A stretch of DNA of 64,000 bases, taken from contig OZ245814.1 in NCBI GenBank assembly GCA_965228415.1, positions 8,556,001 through 8,620,000 on the forward strand, in the 5' to 3' direction. Shown piece by piece: positions 27,331-36,255 of the stretch (the stretch's first letter is position 1; the number at the start of each line of letters is the position of its first letter). The position numbers and the translations under genes are program-made. Under the pieces are notes generated by a model. That model did not search any database. It was not told where the DNA came from and saw only the letters and a list, made by a program, of their open reading frames with translations. Origin of the DNA: Agaribacillus sp965228415. Lineage in GTDB: Bacteria; Bacteroidota; Bacteroidia; Cytophagales; Cyclobacteriaceae.

Positions 27331-27930
27331 TTAGAGGTTGAAGAAAGCGGCCGCCAGTATTAATAAAGTGGTGTTTTGCCGGCTTACCTGTAAAAACTTT
27401 TTGGTGATGTATTTATTGGCCTTTACCATGTGGTTTTGAACGGTATTTGGGGAGATGGAAAGTATTTGGGCGATTTCCTTGTATTTGAGGCCTTCAAATT
27501 TGTTTAGCCTGAAAACAATTTGCATCTGACTGGGCATTTTGTTGATAAGACCTTCAACAGTGTCCAATAATTCCTTATAATACAGGTCTGATTCTGTTTG
27601 ATTTACTTTACCGGCATTTTCCAGCGTCATCAACGGCTCTATATTGTATAAGTGCTCCTTCTTTAAAAAATTGATACATTGATTGCGGGCACATATAAAC
27701 AGATAGGACTTTGGATTTTTATCGATGTTCAAATCATCTTTTTTCATCCATAGGTTAAAAAATACATTGGAAATGACTTCCTGGGCGAGATCTGTGCTCT
27801 TTACATAGAGGAATGCAAAATCACAAAGTCTATGGTAATACCTGTCAAATAAACAGGCCAACGCACTTTTGCTCCCCTGTTTAATCGCAGCGAACAACTC
27901 GTGGTCATTTATACTATTTCTTTTATCCAT
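27331..27930 (-). CDS. ECF sigma factor of Bacteroidota family 1
   Basis: A 199-residue sigma factor. Region 2: ACLFDRYYHRLCDFAFLYVK then VISNVFFNLWMKK and SYLFICARNQCINFLKK; region 4: MPSQMQIVFRLNKFEGLKYKEIAQILSISPNTVQNHMVKA. This is the family that drives SusC/SusD operons. It heads the minus-strand operon with FecR, SusC and SusD, and its activity is presumably kept in check by FecR until the receptor binds its substrate. The C-terminal FLQVSRQNTTLLILAAAFFNL is hydrophobic, a common tail in this family. Confidence 0.94.
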   Translation of the reverse strand: MDKRNSINDHELFAAIKQGSKSALACLFDRYYHRLCDFAFLYVKSTDLAQEVISNVFFNLWMKKDDLNIDKNPKSYLFICARNQCINFLKKEHLYNIEPLMTLENAGKVNQTESDLYYKELLDTVEGLINKMPSQMQIVFRLNKFEGLKYKEIAQILSISPNTVQNHMVKANKYITKKFLQVSRQNTTLLILAAAFFNL

Positions 27931-28559
27931 AAAACAGTATGATTAACATGCATTAGCGAAGCTAAGTACAAATGCCTGCCAGAGAAAAAAAATAACATTA
28001 AGGATACATTAACTTTTTATAAACCCAATTTGAAAATGGCTGGTTTTTTTGACTTATCAAAATATGTGATGGTGAATTTGTCAAAGGAGGCCTCGGGGAA
28101 TTTGATATCCTATGGCCATTTTGAGATAAAGATTTTCAGGATAAAATAGGGTTGAATTGAAAGGAATCATTTATCTTCAAATGCAAAAATCAAATATTTG
28201 CAACCCTTGTTTTTTCTTTTGTAACCTGTTGCAATAGTTGGATTCCGCGGGGCTCATTAAGTTGATAGCGAAAGTTGGCCGTTGGCCGGCACGGTTTGGA
28301 AAATACGGGAAAAAGAAAAAAATGCGATTGGGAGGTCAAAGACTGTTGGCTTGTTCGAATACGTTTAAAGACCAAACCTGGTAGGGGTTTACTCAACTTT
28401 TACAAGAGGAAACGAAAGAATGGGCTGGCCGATTGGTATAGGTACTATTTCCAATAAAACCATGAGTCCGGTACAATAAACAAGCCGGCCGACTGATCGC
28501 TGTTTTTAAATAGCTACCATGAAGATTTAAAGTAAAACCTTTTAAAAAAAACTGAAAAA
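27931..28559. other. 629-base intergenic region with no recognised gene
   Basis: It separates the divergent sigma gene and bestrophin gene. Short open frames on both strands (about 60 codons) are rich in Lys/Arg and look random. A GC-richer, unusual segment near 28260-28400 breaks the AT-rich background but shows no tRNA cloverleaf or terminator. Promoters of both neighbours must lie here. Confidence 0.45.
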
Positions 28560-29579
28560 ATGCATGCCGGTAGAAACTACACCCTGAAGCAAGTTCTCAT
28601 TTGGACCAGAAGATATATTTACAAGTTTCTGGTGATCTCGATCATTCCAGTGCTTTTGTACGAGCTATTGGAAATTCACTGGCTTTCAATACCCTGGCTA
28701 CCCATGGCGCTGGTAGGTACGGCGGTGGCGTTTTTGATAGGTTTTAAAAATAATGCTTCTTACGAACGGCAATGGGAAGCCAGGAAAATATGGGGGGCTA
28801 TTGTGAATTCCAGTCGCTCCTGGGGCATCATGGTCATGGATTTTGTAACCAACGAACACGCTGTGGAAGCAATTCCCGAGACAGAATTGTATCAGATAAA
28901 AAGACAGTTGATTTACAGACATATTGCCTGGTTAACAGCGCTGAGGCATCAGCTGAGAACAAGGAGGGCCTGGGAAAACCACGAGGTTAAATCCGATGCT
29001 GAATACAGGAAAAGATTTCCCGTTGCCGAAACCCTAAGCAAGCTGGAAGATGATATCAGCGCTTATTTGATTCAAAAAGAGAAGGACTATATTATGGGGA
29101 AATCCAACCCTGCAGCCCACCTGGTGAGCTTGCAATCCAAACATTTAAAGGATTTGAAATTCAAAGGACTTATCGAGGATTTTCGCCACATGGAAATGGA
29201 AAATATGCTCGTCAACTTTTATACCCAGCAAGGCAAAAATGAAAGAATAAAAAATTTCCCATACCCCAGGCAGTATGCGACCGTGAATCGGTACTTTGTG
29301 TGGTTGTTTATAGTCTTGCTTCCCTTAGGCATGATATCTGAGTTCGCAGAAATGGGCGCTCATTTTGTTTGGCTGACAGTGCCTTTCAGTACCCTTGTTT
29401 CCTGGGTGTTTCATACCATGGAAAGAATAGGAGATGCCAGTGAGAACCCTTTTGAGGGAAGCCCCAATGATATTCCCATTACAGCATTGAGCCGCACGAT
29501 TGAAATTGATCTGCGTGAAATGCTGGATGAAACCGAGCTCCCGGAAAAACTGGAACCGGTGAACGATATCCTGATGTAA
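28560..29579 (+). CDS. Bestrophin-like anion channel
   Basis: A 339-residue membrane protein of the bacterial bestrophin (UPF0187) family. The N-terminal membrane helices (about 20-60) are followed by FLIGFKNNASYERQWEARKIWGAIVNSSRSW, the most conserved stretch of the family; two further hydrophobic segments are near 235-260 and 262-285, followed by the end motif SENPFEGSPNDIPITALSRTIEID. These pentameric channels pass anions or cations. The gene stands alone and ends at a strong terminator. Confidence 0.92.
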   Translation: MHAGRNYTLKQVLIWTRRYIYKFLVISIIPVLLYELLEIHWLSIPWLPMALVGTAVAFLIGFKNNASYERQWEARKIWGAIVNSSRSWGIMVMDFVTNEHAVEAIPETELYQIKRQLIYRHIAWLTALRHQLRTRRAWENHEVKSDAEYRKRFPVAETLSKLEDDISAYLIQKEKDYIMGKSNPAAHLVSLQSKHLKDLKFKGLIEDFRHMEMENMLVNFYTQQGKNERIKNFPYPRQYATVNRYFVWLFIVLLPLGMISEFAEMGAHFVWLTVPFSTLVSWVFHTMERIGDASENPFEGSPNDIPITALSRTIEIDLREMLDETELPEKLEPVNDILM

Positions 29580-29648
29580 TCAATTTTTTCCGGACACTGT
29601 CATCAGTTGCGGCAGTGGGTGGAGGACAATTCCTAATAAAGGGATGTG

Positions 29649-29686
29649 CCTGTCAGCCATAAATATTGGCGGGCAGGATTTTTTTT
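29649..29686 (+). terminator. Terminator of the bestrophin gene
   Basis: CCTGTCAGCCA pairs with TGGCGGGCAGG (one G:T pair and one mismatch) around a seven-base loop, followed by eight T residues. It lies 70 bases after the bestrophin stop codon. Confidence 0.8.
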
Positions 29687-29890
29687 ATTAAATAATCTAT
29701 CCAACAAAATTTGCCAAAAACAGGCTGAAATAAGGCTTAGAGGCAGTTAATGGCATGATTCTGCGCTGCCTGTTTCAATCAACCCTTTAAAAAATATTAT
29801 TTTTTTTTCACTACCCGGTTAGGTTTTGCATGACGTGGTGTACCAAGGTTTAAATAATTCGAAAAAATTAAATAAAAAAATTATAGCGTC

Positions 29891-30544
29891 ATGAAAACCT
29901 TAAAATTAGTATTATTATTAGCAAGCATCGTATTCGCTTCATGTTCAGACAAAGACGAAGAACCAGCTCCGGTTGGACCATCACTTTCTTACAGTGAAAC
30001 CAGTTTTAACACCACATTCCGGGCTTCAGGTAACAGCGGCCTTCCTACTTTAAATTGGAATGGCGAAGTAGGAAACATATCATTATCTGGCGGACAGCAT
30101 GGCCTTTTCATCAACAGTGATAATGGAACTGTTCATTGGAGTGAATACCTGCAACCAGGCACTTACAAAGTGACTGCCGTTGCCACCAATTCGAGAGGTC
30201 AGGCGACCGTTGAAATTGAAGTGGAAAATGAATTCATGGGAAATTTTGAAGGAGGACTGAATGCGGATCCAAACTCAACCGTATTGACCAACGATATGTC
30301 AATTGATTTCAAAGCTGATGGCACTGCTATCGTAAATGTTGGATTAAACGGAGTAGGTACCTGGACAAGAGATGAAAGTACCATTAACGCAGTTGTAAGT
30401 TTCAATGGTGGCACAACCTTTATCACTTTCGAAGGAGAGTTGACAAGTGGCGGATCACCTGCCAGAATAAAAGGCTTTTACTATAACGGTGAACAAGCCA
30501 TTGAAGCAAATAAACTCGGGTACTTCTCAGTAGAAATTGATTGA
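29891..30544 (+). CDS. Lipoprotein with Ig/cadherin-like fold, function unknown
   Basis: A 217-residue lipoprotein: signal ending in VFASC (Cys at about 19), acidic linker SDKDEEPAPVGPS, then an Ig- or cadherin-like domain (about 30-113; GLFINSDNGTVHW, PGTYKVTAVATNSRGQATVEIEV) and a second beta-rich domain (about 115-217) resembling small calycin-like barrels (FKADGTAIVNVGLNGVGTW, ARIKGFYYNG). The end FSVEID is close to the last strand. No catalytic motif was found. It is preceded by an AT-rich leader of about 200 bases and followed by an inverted repeat. A binding or cell-surface role is inferred. Confidence 0.7.
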   Translation: MKTLKLVLLLASIVFASCSDKDEEPAPVGPSLSYSETSFNTTFRASGNSGLPTLNWNGEVGNISLSGGQHGLFINSDNGTVHWSEYLQPGTYKVTAVATNSRGQATVEIEVENEFMGNFEGGLNADPNSTVLTNDMSIDFKADGTAIVNVGLNGVGTWTRDESTINAVVSFNGGTTFITFEGELTSGGSPARIKGFYYNGEQAIEANKLGYFSVEID

Positions 30545-30580
30545 TAAAACTGTTCAAGTCTAAAGCAGTATATCCAATAG

Positions 30581-30616
30581 CAACAATAGCGGGTCTGTAA
30601 AGGCTCGCTATTGTTG
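30581..30616. terminator. Inverted repeat after the lipoprotein gene
   Basis: CAACAATAGCGGG and CTCGCTATTGTTG form a 13-base stem with one mismatch around a ten-base loop. The following TATTA is not a strong T run, so it may work as a weak terminator or an mRNA-stabilising structure. Confidence 0.55.
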
Positions 30617-30729
30617 TATTATAAGCGTTACTCAAAGGAAGATCCCAAAACTTTCTATTCATTTTGTAAAAACTTTGCTTAAATTTCTATTTAAAAGAAA
30701 ACCGGGAGATTTGTAAGTTCCAAAAACAG

Positions 30730-31650
30730 ATGGGTATAAAAGTAATATTGGAAACGGAGAGACTGATGCTCCAGGAGATTAGCATTGACGATTCTGAATT
30801 TATATTGACGTTGCTGAACACGCCACAGTATTTAAAATTCATTGGCGATAAAAATGTCAGAACGATAGCAGATGCCCGGAAATATTTAAAAGAAGGCCCA
30901 ATCAAAAGTTACCGGGAAAATGGCTTTGGCTTATGGTTGGTCTTACTAAAAGACAGGCAAATACCGATTGGAATATGTGGATTGATAAAAAGGGATATAC
31001 TGGATGATGTTGATATTGGCTTTGCCTTACTGCCTGAATACCTAAGCTTTGGTTATGGATACGAAATCGCGGCAGCTACTTTAAAACATGGCAACCGGGT
31101 CTTGGGATTGGATCGGATAGTAGCTATTGCCGACATCAACAATATTGCTTCTATGAAGCTGTTGAATAAGATTGGACTTCGGTTTGAAAAAGTGCTCAAA
31201 TGGCCTGAAAACGATCAGGTCATGTTTTTCTCTCAAAGCAACTGTACCAGCGACAAGGCGGAAATTGATAGCCTGACCACGGATTTTTTTGATTTGTTTA
31301 ATAATAAAGATGGAAAAGAACCCCGGGTGCGGGAATTAACGCAGTTGTTTATTCCTGGAGGTATCATTGTCAACAATTCCGAAGATCCCCCGGTGGTTTT
31401 TGATTTAAAAACCTTTATGGCGTCGCGGGAAAAATTATTGACTGATGGCACCATTTCGATGTTTAGCGAAAGAGAAATTTTCAATAAGACAGAAGTACTT
31501 GAAAAAATTGCACAGCGATTTTGTTTTTATGAAAAGTCCGGAAAATTAAACGGGGATTGTTTCGAGAAAAAAGGCATGAAACTCATCCAATTCATCAAAG
31601 TGGATGCGGTGTGGAAGATATCTTCACTGTCGTGGACTGATTTGGATTAA
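30730..31650 (+). CDS. GNAT acetyltransferase fused to an NTF2-like (SnoaL-type) domain
   Basis: A 306-residue fusion. Residues 1-170 form a RimJ/RimL-type GNAT domain: ETERLMLQEISIDDSEFI, FGLWLVLLKDRQIPIGICGLI, FALLPEYLSFGYGYEIAAA (acetyl-CoA loop region) and IADINNIASMKLLNKIGLRFE. Residues about 175-306 are a small alpha+beta domain (DSLTTDFFDLFNN...ELTQLFIPGGIIVNN...IQFIKVDAVWKISSLSW), the pattern of SnoaL/DUF4440-like NTF2 folds. GNATs acetylate amines; the second domain may bind a small ligand or dimerise. The continuous frame with no slippery junction suggests a true fusion. The substrate is unknown. Confidence 0.8.
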   Translation: MGIKVILETERLMLQEISIDDSEFILTLLNTPQYLKFIGDKNVRTIADARKYLKEGPIKSYRENGFGLWLVLLKDRQIPIGICGLIKRDILDDVDIGFALLPEYLSFGYGYEIAAATLKHGNRVLGLDRIVAIADINNIASMKLLNKIGLRFEKVLKWPENDQVMFFSQSNCTSDKAEIDSLTTDFFDLFNNKDGKEPRVRELTQLFIPGGIIVNNSEDPPVVFDLKTFMASREKLLTDGTISMFSEREIFNKTEVLEKIAQRFCFYEKSGKLNGDCFEKKGMKLIQFIKVDAVWKISSLSWTDLD

Positions 31651-31804
31651 ACATTCAGAATAGGGCTGGTAACAATGACGGAAGCCCCGATTTTGCCAGG
31701 AAAGCGCAATCTTTGTTTTTATTTATAAACTTTTGTCCATTATAAAGAGGCGAAATCGTTACTAGGTTGATAAATCAAATTTTAATCATAAAAAACTTAG
31801 AAAA

Positions 31805-32152
31805 ATGGCAAAGTATCTTTATTTATTCCGAGGCGGTGATGAAAACTGGGCCAACGCTTCACCGGAAGAAACACAAGCACACATGCAAAAATGGGGTGTT
31901 TGGATGCAGGATCTGGCACAAAAAGGCAAGCTGGTAGATGGCCTGCCACTGGCTAAGCCGGGAAAAGTAGTGGAAAAGGGGGGAGAAGTTATTCACGACG
32001 GCCCCTTCGCCGAAGGCGCGGAAGTAGTAGGCGGATATTTGATCATTAACGCGGAATCCCTGGAGGAAGCTGTGCAGATGAGCAAAGAATGTCCGATTTA
32101 TGAACATAACGGTAGTACGGAAGTGCGGGAGATTATGAATATGGATATGTAA
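31805..32152 (+). CDS. YCII-related (DGPF) protein
   Basis: A 115-residue protein of the YCII/DGPF family: MAKYLYLFRGGDENWANASPEE, then KLVDGLPLAKPGKVV, then HDGPFAEGAEVVGGYLIINAESLEEAVQMSKECP. The DGPFAE motif marks the class that is encoded beside ECF42-type sigma factors. Here the sigma gene follows two genes later, with a DinB-like gene between. The family resembles small dimeric ferredoxin-like enzymes, and its biochemical role is not established. It is 23 bases upstream of the DinB-like gene, so probably co-transcribed. Confidence 0.88.
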   Translation: MAKYLYLFRGGDENWANASPEETQAHMQKWGVWMQDLAQKGKLVDGLPLAKPGKVVEKGGEVIHDGPFAEGAEVVGGYLIINAESLEEAVQMSKECPIYEHNGSTEVREIMNMDM

Positions 32153-32175
32153 TCAGGTTTGTAAAGTTTAAAGGA

Positions 32176-32649
32176 ATGAGCACTATAAAAGCGCAATTCG
32201 ACTTACAAACCAGGTTGTATAACAATGTGTTGGAAGGTATTAATGATGTCGAATCAAACGAAAGGGCTAGCCAGACAGTAAATCACATCAAATGGCTGGC
32301 CGGACATTTGTTGACTACACGGCAGGGGTTGAGCCAATTCGGTGGGTTGCCGGAAGATACCAGCCTGGATGAATTTTTTGGCCATGGCAATGGTATTGAT
32401 GAAAGTAAAAATTACCCGCCATTGGAGCTGATCCGGAAGCGGTGGAATGAGATATCCGACAAAATAAGCCAGGGTTTGGGCAGGTTAACGCCTGCCGCAT
32501 TGTCCGGGCAAAGTCCTGCCAAAACACCGATTGGCGACGATACCCTGGAGGGCTTTCTGGGGTTTTTAATGCATCATGAAGCCTACCACATTGGTCAAAT
32601 AGGCATATTGCGGAAATACCTGGGCAAAGCACCCATGAGCTATCAGTAA
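32176..32649 (+). CDS. DinB-like metal-binding four-helix protein
   Basis: A 157-residue predicted four-helix bundle of the DinB/YfiT superfamily. The candidate metal His residues are in TVNHIKWLAGHLL (about 35-47) and in FLMHHEAYHIGQIGILRKYL (about 131-150), the family's His-x3-His arrangement. Members include thiol-dependent transferases, but most are uncharacterised. It lies between the DGPF gene and the ECF42 sigma gene, and a terminator directly follows it, separating it from the sigma transcript. Confidence 0.8.
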   Translation: MSTIKAQFDLQTRLYNNVLEGINDVESNERASQTVNHIKWLAGHLLTTRQGLSQFGGLPEDTSLDEFFGHGNGIDESKNYPPLELIRKRWNEISDKISQGLGRLTPAALSGQSPAKTPIGDDTLEGFLGFLMHHEAYHIGQIGILRKYLGKAPMSYQ

Positions 32650-32667
32650 TTGGCTTTATTACCTGAT

Positions 32668-32702
32668 AAAAAAAACTCAATCTTTGTGATTGGGTTTTTT
32701 TT
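32668..32702 (+). terminator. Terminator between the DinB-like and sigma genes
   Basis: AAAAAACTCAATC pairs with GATTGGGTTTTTT around TTTGT, with the T run continuing to 32702. It ends only 14 bases before the sigma factor ATG at 32716, so the sigma gene must be expressed by read-through or from a promoter overlapping this hairpin. Confidence 0.8.
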
Positions 32703-32715
32703 ATATTTACACCGT

Positions 32716-33936
32716 ATGGAATACAAAATCGATATTGTTTTTAAGAAAGAGTATACGCGCCTCATTGCCGTTTTGGTGAAAAAATTTGGCGGTCAACATA
32801 TCGATTTAATAGAAGATGCCGTACAGGAAGCATTTTTTAAAGCCCTCAAGCTATGGCCTGCTAAAAAACCTGATAATCCGTCGGCCTGGATTATGTTGGT
32901 AACAAAAAATCATTTGCTTGATCAGCTTAAAAAGGCAGACACCCGGCTAAAAAAAGATTTGTCGGAAGCACAGATCAAACAGGATGTCGATTGGGAGATG
33001 CCGGCTGAAAGCGAAATTGTCGACAGTCAGCTACGCATGATTTTTGCCTGCTGTCATCCCGATATCAAAGCGGTGGATCAGCTGATGTTAAGTTTAAAGT
33101 TTCTTTGTGGTTTTGGAAATGAACAGATTTCAAGGGCATTGCTGAAAAAACCGGAAGCCATCGCCAAGGCCCTGACCCGGGCCAAACAAAAATTTAGAAG
33201 CAAGGTCAAGGACTTTTCCATACCCGGAACCGAGGAACTGAAGCCCAGATTATCAAATGTGCTGAAAGTCATATACCTGCAATTCAACGAAGGGTACAAA
33301 CTTTCAAGCGGCGATCAGTTGGTAAACAAGGACCTGTGCTGGGATGCCATTAAACTGGCCGAGTTGATTGCCTCCAATCAGCATTTCAACACAACCGAAA
33401 CCAATGCTTTGCTGGCACTGATGTATTACCAGGCATCGAGATTTCACACACGCCTGGACGAAGATAACCGACTGCTTACCCTGGAGCACCAGGATAGAAG
33501 TCAATGGAATCAGAAATTCATTTTACAGGGAAACATCTACCTGGGCCGGGCGGTGCAGGAGGAGCGTTTGAGCCGCTACCATCTTGAGGCGGCCATAGCC
33601 AGCTACCATGCCACTGCGAAAAGTTTTAAAGAAACCAATTGGGAAGCTATCCTGGGTCTCTATGATTTGCTAATAGCCAATAGTCGCAATCCTGTTTACC
33701 TGCTTAACAGAATAATTGCATTCGGTCAGATTAATTCCCCCGAAGCGACATTGGCGCTGGTAGGCCAACATGAGCGGCAATTGCCCGATAATCACATTAT
33801 AAAAGTCTTTGTAGGTGGGTTATATGAGCAACTGAATGACCGGCCCAAGGCTCGGGAATCATATGCTCAGGCCTTAAAAAAAGTCCAGAATGAGCTGGAA
33901 AAGCAGTTTATACTAGCCAAATTACAGCGGCTGTAA
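32716..33936 (+). CDS. ECF42-type sigma factor with long C-terminal helical extension
   Basis: A 406-residue sigma factor; ATG 32716 is chosen over the upstream start at 32650, which would be translated through the terminator hairpin. Regions 2 (about 15-80; IEDAVQEAFFKALKLWP, AWIMLVTKNHLLDQLKK) and 4 (about 110-170; LMLSLKFLCGFGNEQISRALL) are followed by an extension of about 230 residues (DUF6596/TPR-like) with ALMYYQASRFHTRLDEDNRL and EHQDRSQWN, the hallmark of ECF42. In this group the extension replaces a separate anti-sigma factor. Association with DGPF proteins is a known feature and is seen here. Confidence 0.92.
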   Translation: MEYKIDIVFKKEYTRLIAVLVKKFGGQHIDLIEDAVQEAFFKALKLWPAKKPDNPSAWIMLVTKNHLLDQLKKADTRLKKDLSEAQIKQDVDWEMPAESEIVDSQLRMIFACCHPDIKAVDQLMLSLKFLCGFGNEQISRALLKKPEAIAKALTRAKQKFRSKVKDFSIPGTEELKPRLSNVLKVIYLQFNEGYKLSSGDQLVNKDLCWDAIKLAELIASNQHFNTTETNALLALMYYQASRFHTRLDEDNRLLTLEHQDRSQWNQKFILQGNIYLGRAVQEERLSRYHLEAAIASYHATAKSFKETNWEAILGLYDLLIANSRNPVYLLNRIIAFGQINSPEATLALVGQHERQLPDNHIIKVFVGGLYEQLNDRPKARESYAQALKKVQNELEKQFILAKLQRL

Positions 33937-34030
33937 TATAATTTTGTATCATTCGTTTCTTGTTAAAATACCAATTTTAGGCTATTGACATTTAGCCTGA
34001 AAACCCCCATTATACAGGTTAATAAATTAA

Positions 34031-35209
34031 ATGAATTTTATTATGGCAACCACAAAAACAACCACGGCTAAAACTGCAACCTCCGGCAGGCGTGCTAGCC
34101 GCAATAAACCAGCGACTAAAAAAAGCGATAAATTTGATTATTGCTCCATGCCGGTAGTACCGGTGAGGCAATTTCCTCCCTCTGTAAACCCACATCGTGC
34201 CAACCTGATACTAAGGTCAGATAAAAAATGGACCAACGGCACTATTTTACATTATTACTTTTTTGATAAATCCACAGATGGCGAAGAGGTGTTTTTTAGC
34301 GATGGTTCAACAAAGTTTGTCAAATGGACAGGAAACCAGCGTGAAAAGGATATCGTGCGGCAGGCTTTTGACCTCTGGAAGAAAGTAGGTATCGGCCTGG
34401 AGTTTAAAGAGGTCAACAGTCGGGATGATGCGGAAATAAGAATTGGATTTATGCGAGGCGACGGGGCCTGGTCCTATGTTGGCCGGGATATCCTGGGCAT
34501 TGGTCGCAACAAACGCACTATGAACTTTGGCTGGGATCTGACCCGTCCGGGAGAACTCGATACCGCGCTGCATGAAATTGGCCATACGTTGGGTTTTCCT
34601 CATGAACATCAGAATCCCAATGCAGGCATTGTTTGGGATGAGCAGGCAGTAATTGATTCACTGGCAAAACCACCCAACAACTGGTCCAAAGAAACCACCA
34701 TTCACAATATCATCCGGAAGATCGATCCGGATCTTGTGCAGGGATCTAACTGGGATCCGGATTCTATTATGCATTACCCATTTGGTCCCGGTTTAATCAT
34801 AGCGCCGGAAAAATTTAAAAATGGGCTTCAACCCAGGCCCGGACTTTCGGCGAGGGATAAGGCATGGGTGAAAAATATTTATCCTCCGTTAAAGAAAACG
34901 GATTATACCGAATTGGTACCTTTCAATTCCGTGGCCCTGGAAATTGCAGAAGGGCAACAAAGGAATTTTCTCATTGTACCGAAAAGCACGCGAAAATATG
35001 ATATCAGAACATTTGGTATCTCAGATACCGTGATGGTGCTTTTTGAAGATGTCAACGGCGAATTACGGTATAGAACAGGAGATGACGACAGCGGAGAAGA
35101 CTACAACGCCTCTTTCCGGATTAAGCTTTACAGCGGCCGCAAATACGTGTTAAGGATCAGACTTTACTATAAAGACAGGGCAGGGGAAACGGCGATAATG
35201 ATGTGGTAA
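34031..35209 (+). CDS. Astacin-like metzincin protease without visible signal peptide
   Basis: A 392-residue zinc protease (or 388 from the second ATG at 34043). The catalytic helix is HEIGHTLGFPHEH (His181, Glu182, His185, His191) and the Met-turn is SIMHYPFG (Met247, Tyr249), both astacin-like (M12A). The N-terminus is not hydrophobic but a Lys/Thr/Ala-rich tail (residues 6-34) like a low-complexity nucleic-acid-binding tail. Residues 290-392 form a beta-rich C-terminal domain resembling bacterial pre-peptidase modules. Neighbours give no hint. It may be cytoplasmic, or exported by an unrecognised route. No propeptide Cys switch is clear; Cys38 precedes the catalytic domain and could serve that purpose. 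Confidence 0.88.
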   Translation: MNFIMATTKTTTAKTATSGRRASRNKPATKKSDKFDYCSMPVVPVRQFPPSVNPHRANLILRSDKKWTNGTILHYYFFDKSTDGEEVFFSDGSTKFVKWTGNQREKDIVRQAFDLWKKVGIGLEFKEVNSRDDAEIRIGFMRGDGAWSYVGRDILGIGRNKRTMNFGWDLTRPGELDTALHEIGHTLGFPHEHQNPNAGIVWDEQAVIDSLAKPPNNWSKETTIHNIIRKIDPDLVQGSNWDPDSIMHYPFGPGLIIAPEKFKNGLQPRPGLSARDKAWVKNIYPPLKKTDYTELVPFNSVALEIAEGQQRNFLIVPKSTRKYDIRTFGISDTVMVLFEDVNGELRYRTGDDDSGEDYNASFRIKLYSGRKYVLRIRLYYKDRAGETAIMMW

Positions 35210-35353
35210 TGAAAAAATAACCTGAAGGCTAATTTGTTGGTGAAACTTTCAATGATTGTCCTGAGACTTAACTAAATTTAGGTTGTTTATTGGCCCGGAT
35301 AAAAGGTCAATTTGGCATCCTTTATAACTCAGAACCAAAATAACCCAACAGCC

Positions 35354-36241
35354 ATGAAAAGCCTTCTTACACTTTTATTTCTCGCGTTAACACAGGCGCT
35401 TATTGCCCAGGATCAGTTTGACAGGATATTTGTTGACCAAAACTGGCTGCAACAGCATCAGGATGATAAAAATCTGGTGTTGCTTCACGTGGCCGGGCCC
35501 GATAATTATACCAAGGGGCATCTGAAAAATGCACAACTTATTGTCCCGGACGAATATGCGGAAGCCAGGGGAGACCTGTATTGGGAATTGCCTGACACCG
35601 AAAAACTGGAAGCGACGCTTCGCGCTAAAGGGATCACTAACGAAACTGTTAACGTGCTGTATTACGGAGGAGAATTGTTTGCTCCCGCCTTCCGGCTATA
35701 TTTTACCCTGGATTACCTGGGACTCGGAGATAATACCTATATTCTTGACGGCGGACTACCCGGCTGGCTGGCGAAAGAACTTCCTGTTACCACGGCGGTA
35801 GCGAAGGTTATACCGACACCTTTAGGAAAACTCAACCTGCAACCAAATAAAAACTTGCTGGTACAAAAAGAGGACGTGCTGGACCTGTCCGGCCAACCTT
35901 CTACCTGCATCATTGATGCCAGAAAACCTGATTATTACAGTGGAGAAAAAGATGGCCGTTACCGGCGATCGGGGCATATTAGCAATGCGACAAATATAAC
36001 CTGGACAGATCTGGTAGATGAAAATAAGTTTTTGAAAGGAAAAGAAGACTTAAAACGATACTTTACGCAGGCCGGGGTGAAGGACCCGCAAAAAGTAATC
36101 ACCTATTGCCATGTCGGCCTGAGAGCGACTGTATTGTATACCATTGCCAAAGCCTTTGGCCATGATGTGCAATTATACGACGGTTCGTTTAATGAGTGGG
36201 ATAAACTGGATGACAAGTATTTGGTTGAAACGGGTAATTGA
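35354..36241 (+). CDS. Exported two-domain rhodanese-like sulfurtransferase
   Basis: A 295-residue protein starting at ATG 35354, with signal peptide (about 1-18, ending LIAQ). Two rhodanese domains follow: the first (about 22-140) lacks an active Cys (VNVLYYGGELFAPA at the loop position), while the second (about 165-285) has the active loop ITYCHVGLRAT. This tandem inactive/active design is that of thiosulfate and 3-mercaptopyruvate sulfurtransferases. The loop CHVGLRAT differs from the CRKGVTA and CGSGVTA types, so the donor is uncertain. Export to the periplasm suggests a sulfur or cyanide detoxification role there. Confidence 0.88.
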   Translation: MKSLLTLLFLALTQALIAQDQFDRIFVDQNWLQQHQDDKNLVLLHVAGPDNYTKGHLKNAQLIVPDEYAEARGDLYWELPDTEKLEATLRAKGITNETVNVLYYGGELFAPAFRLYFTLDYLGLGDNTYILDGGLPGWLAKELPVTTAVAKVIPTPLGKLNLQPNKNLLVQKEDVLDLSGQPSTCIIDARKPDYYSGEKDGRYRRSGHISNATNITWTDLVDENKFLKGKEDLKRYFTQAGVKDPQKVITYCHVGLRATVLYTIAKAFGHDVQLYDGSFNEWDKLDDKYLVETGN

Positions 36242-36255
36242 TTATTGTCCGCTTT

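Noticed and set aside
28300..28380. tRNA-like segment
   Set aside because: GTTCGAAT resembles a T-loop, but no acceptor stem, D-arm or anticodon arm could be paired around it.
32650..32715. Upstream start of the ECF42 gene
   Set aside because: The extension is translated from the terminator hairpin and its T run; the family begins at the ATG at 32716.
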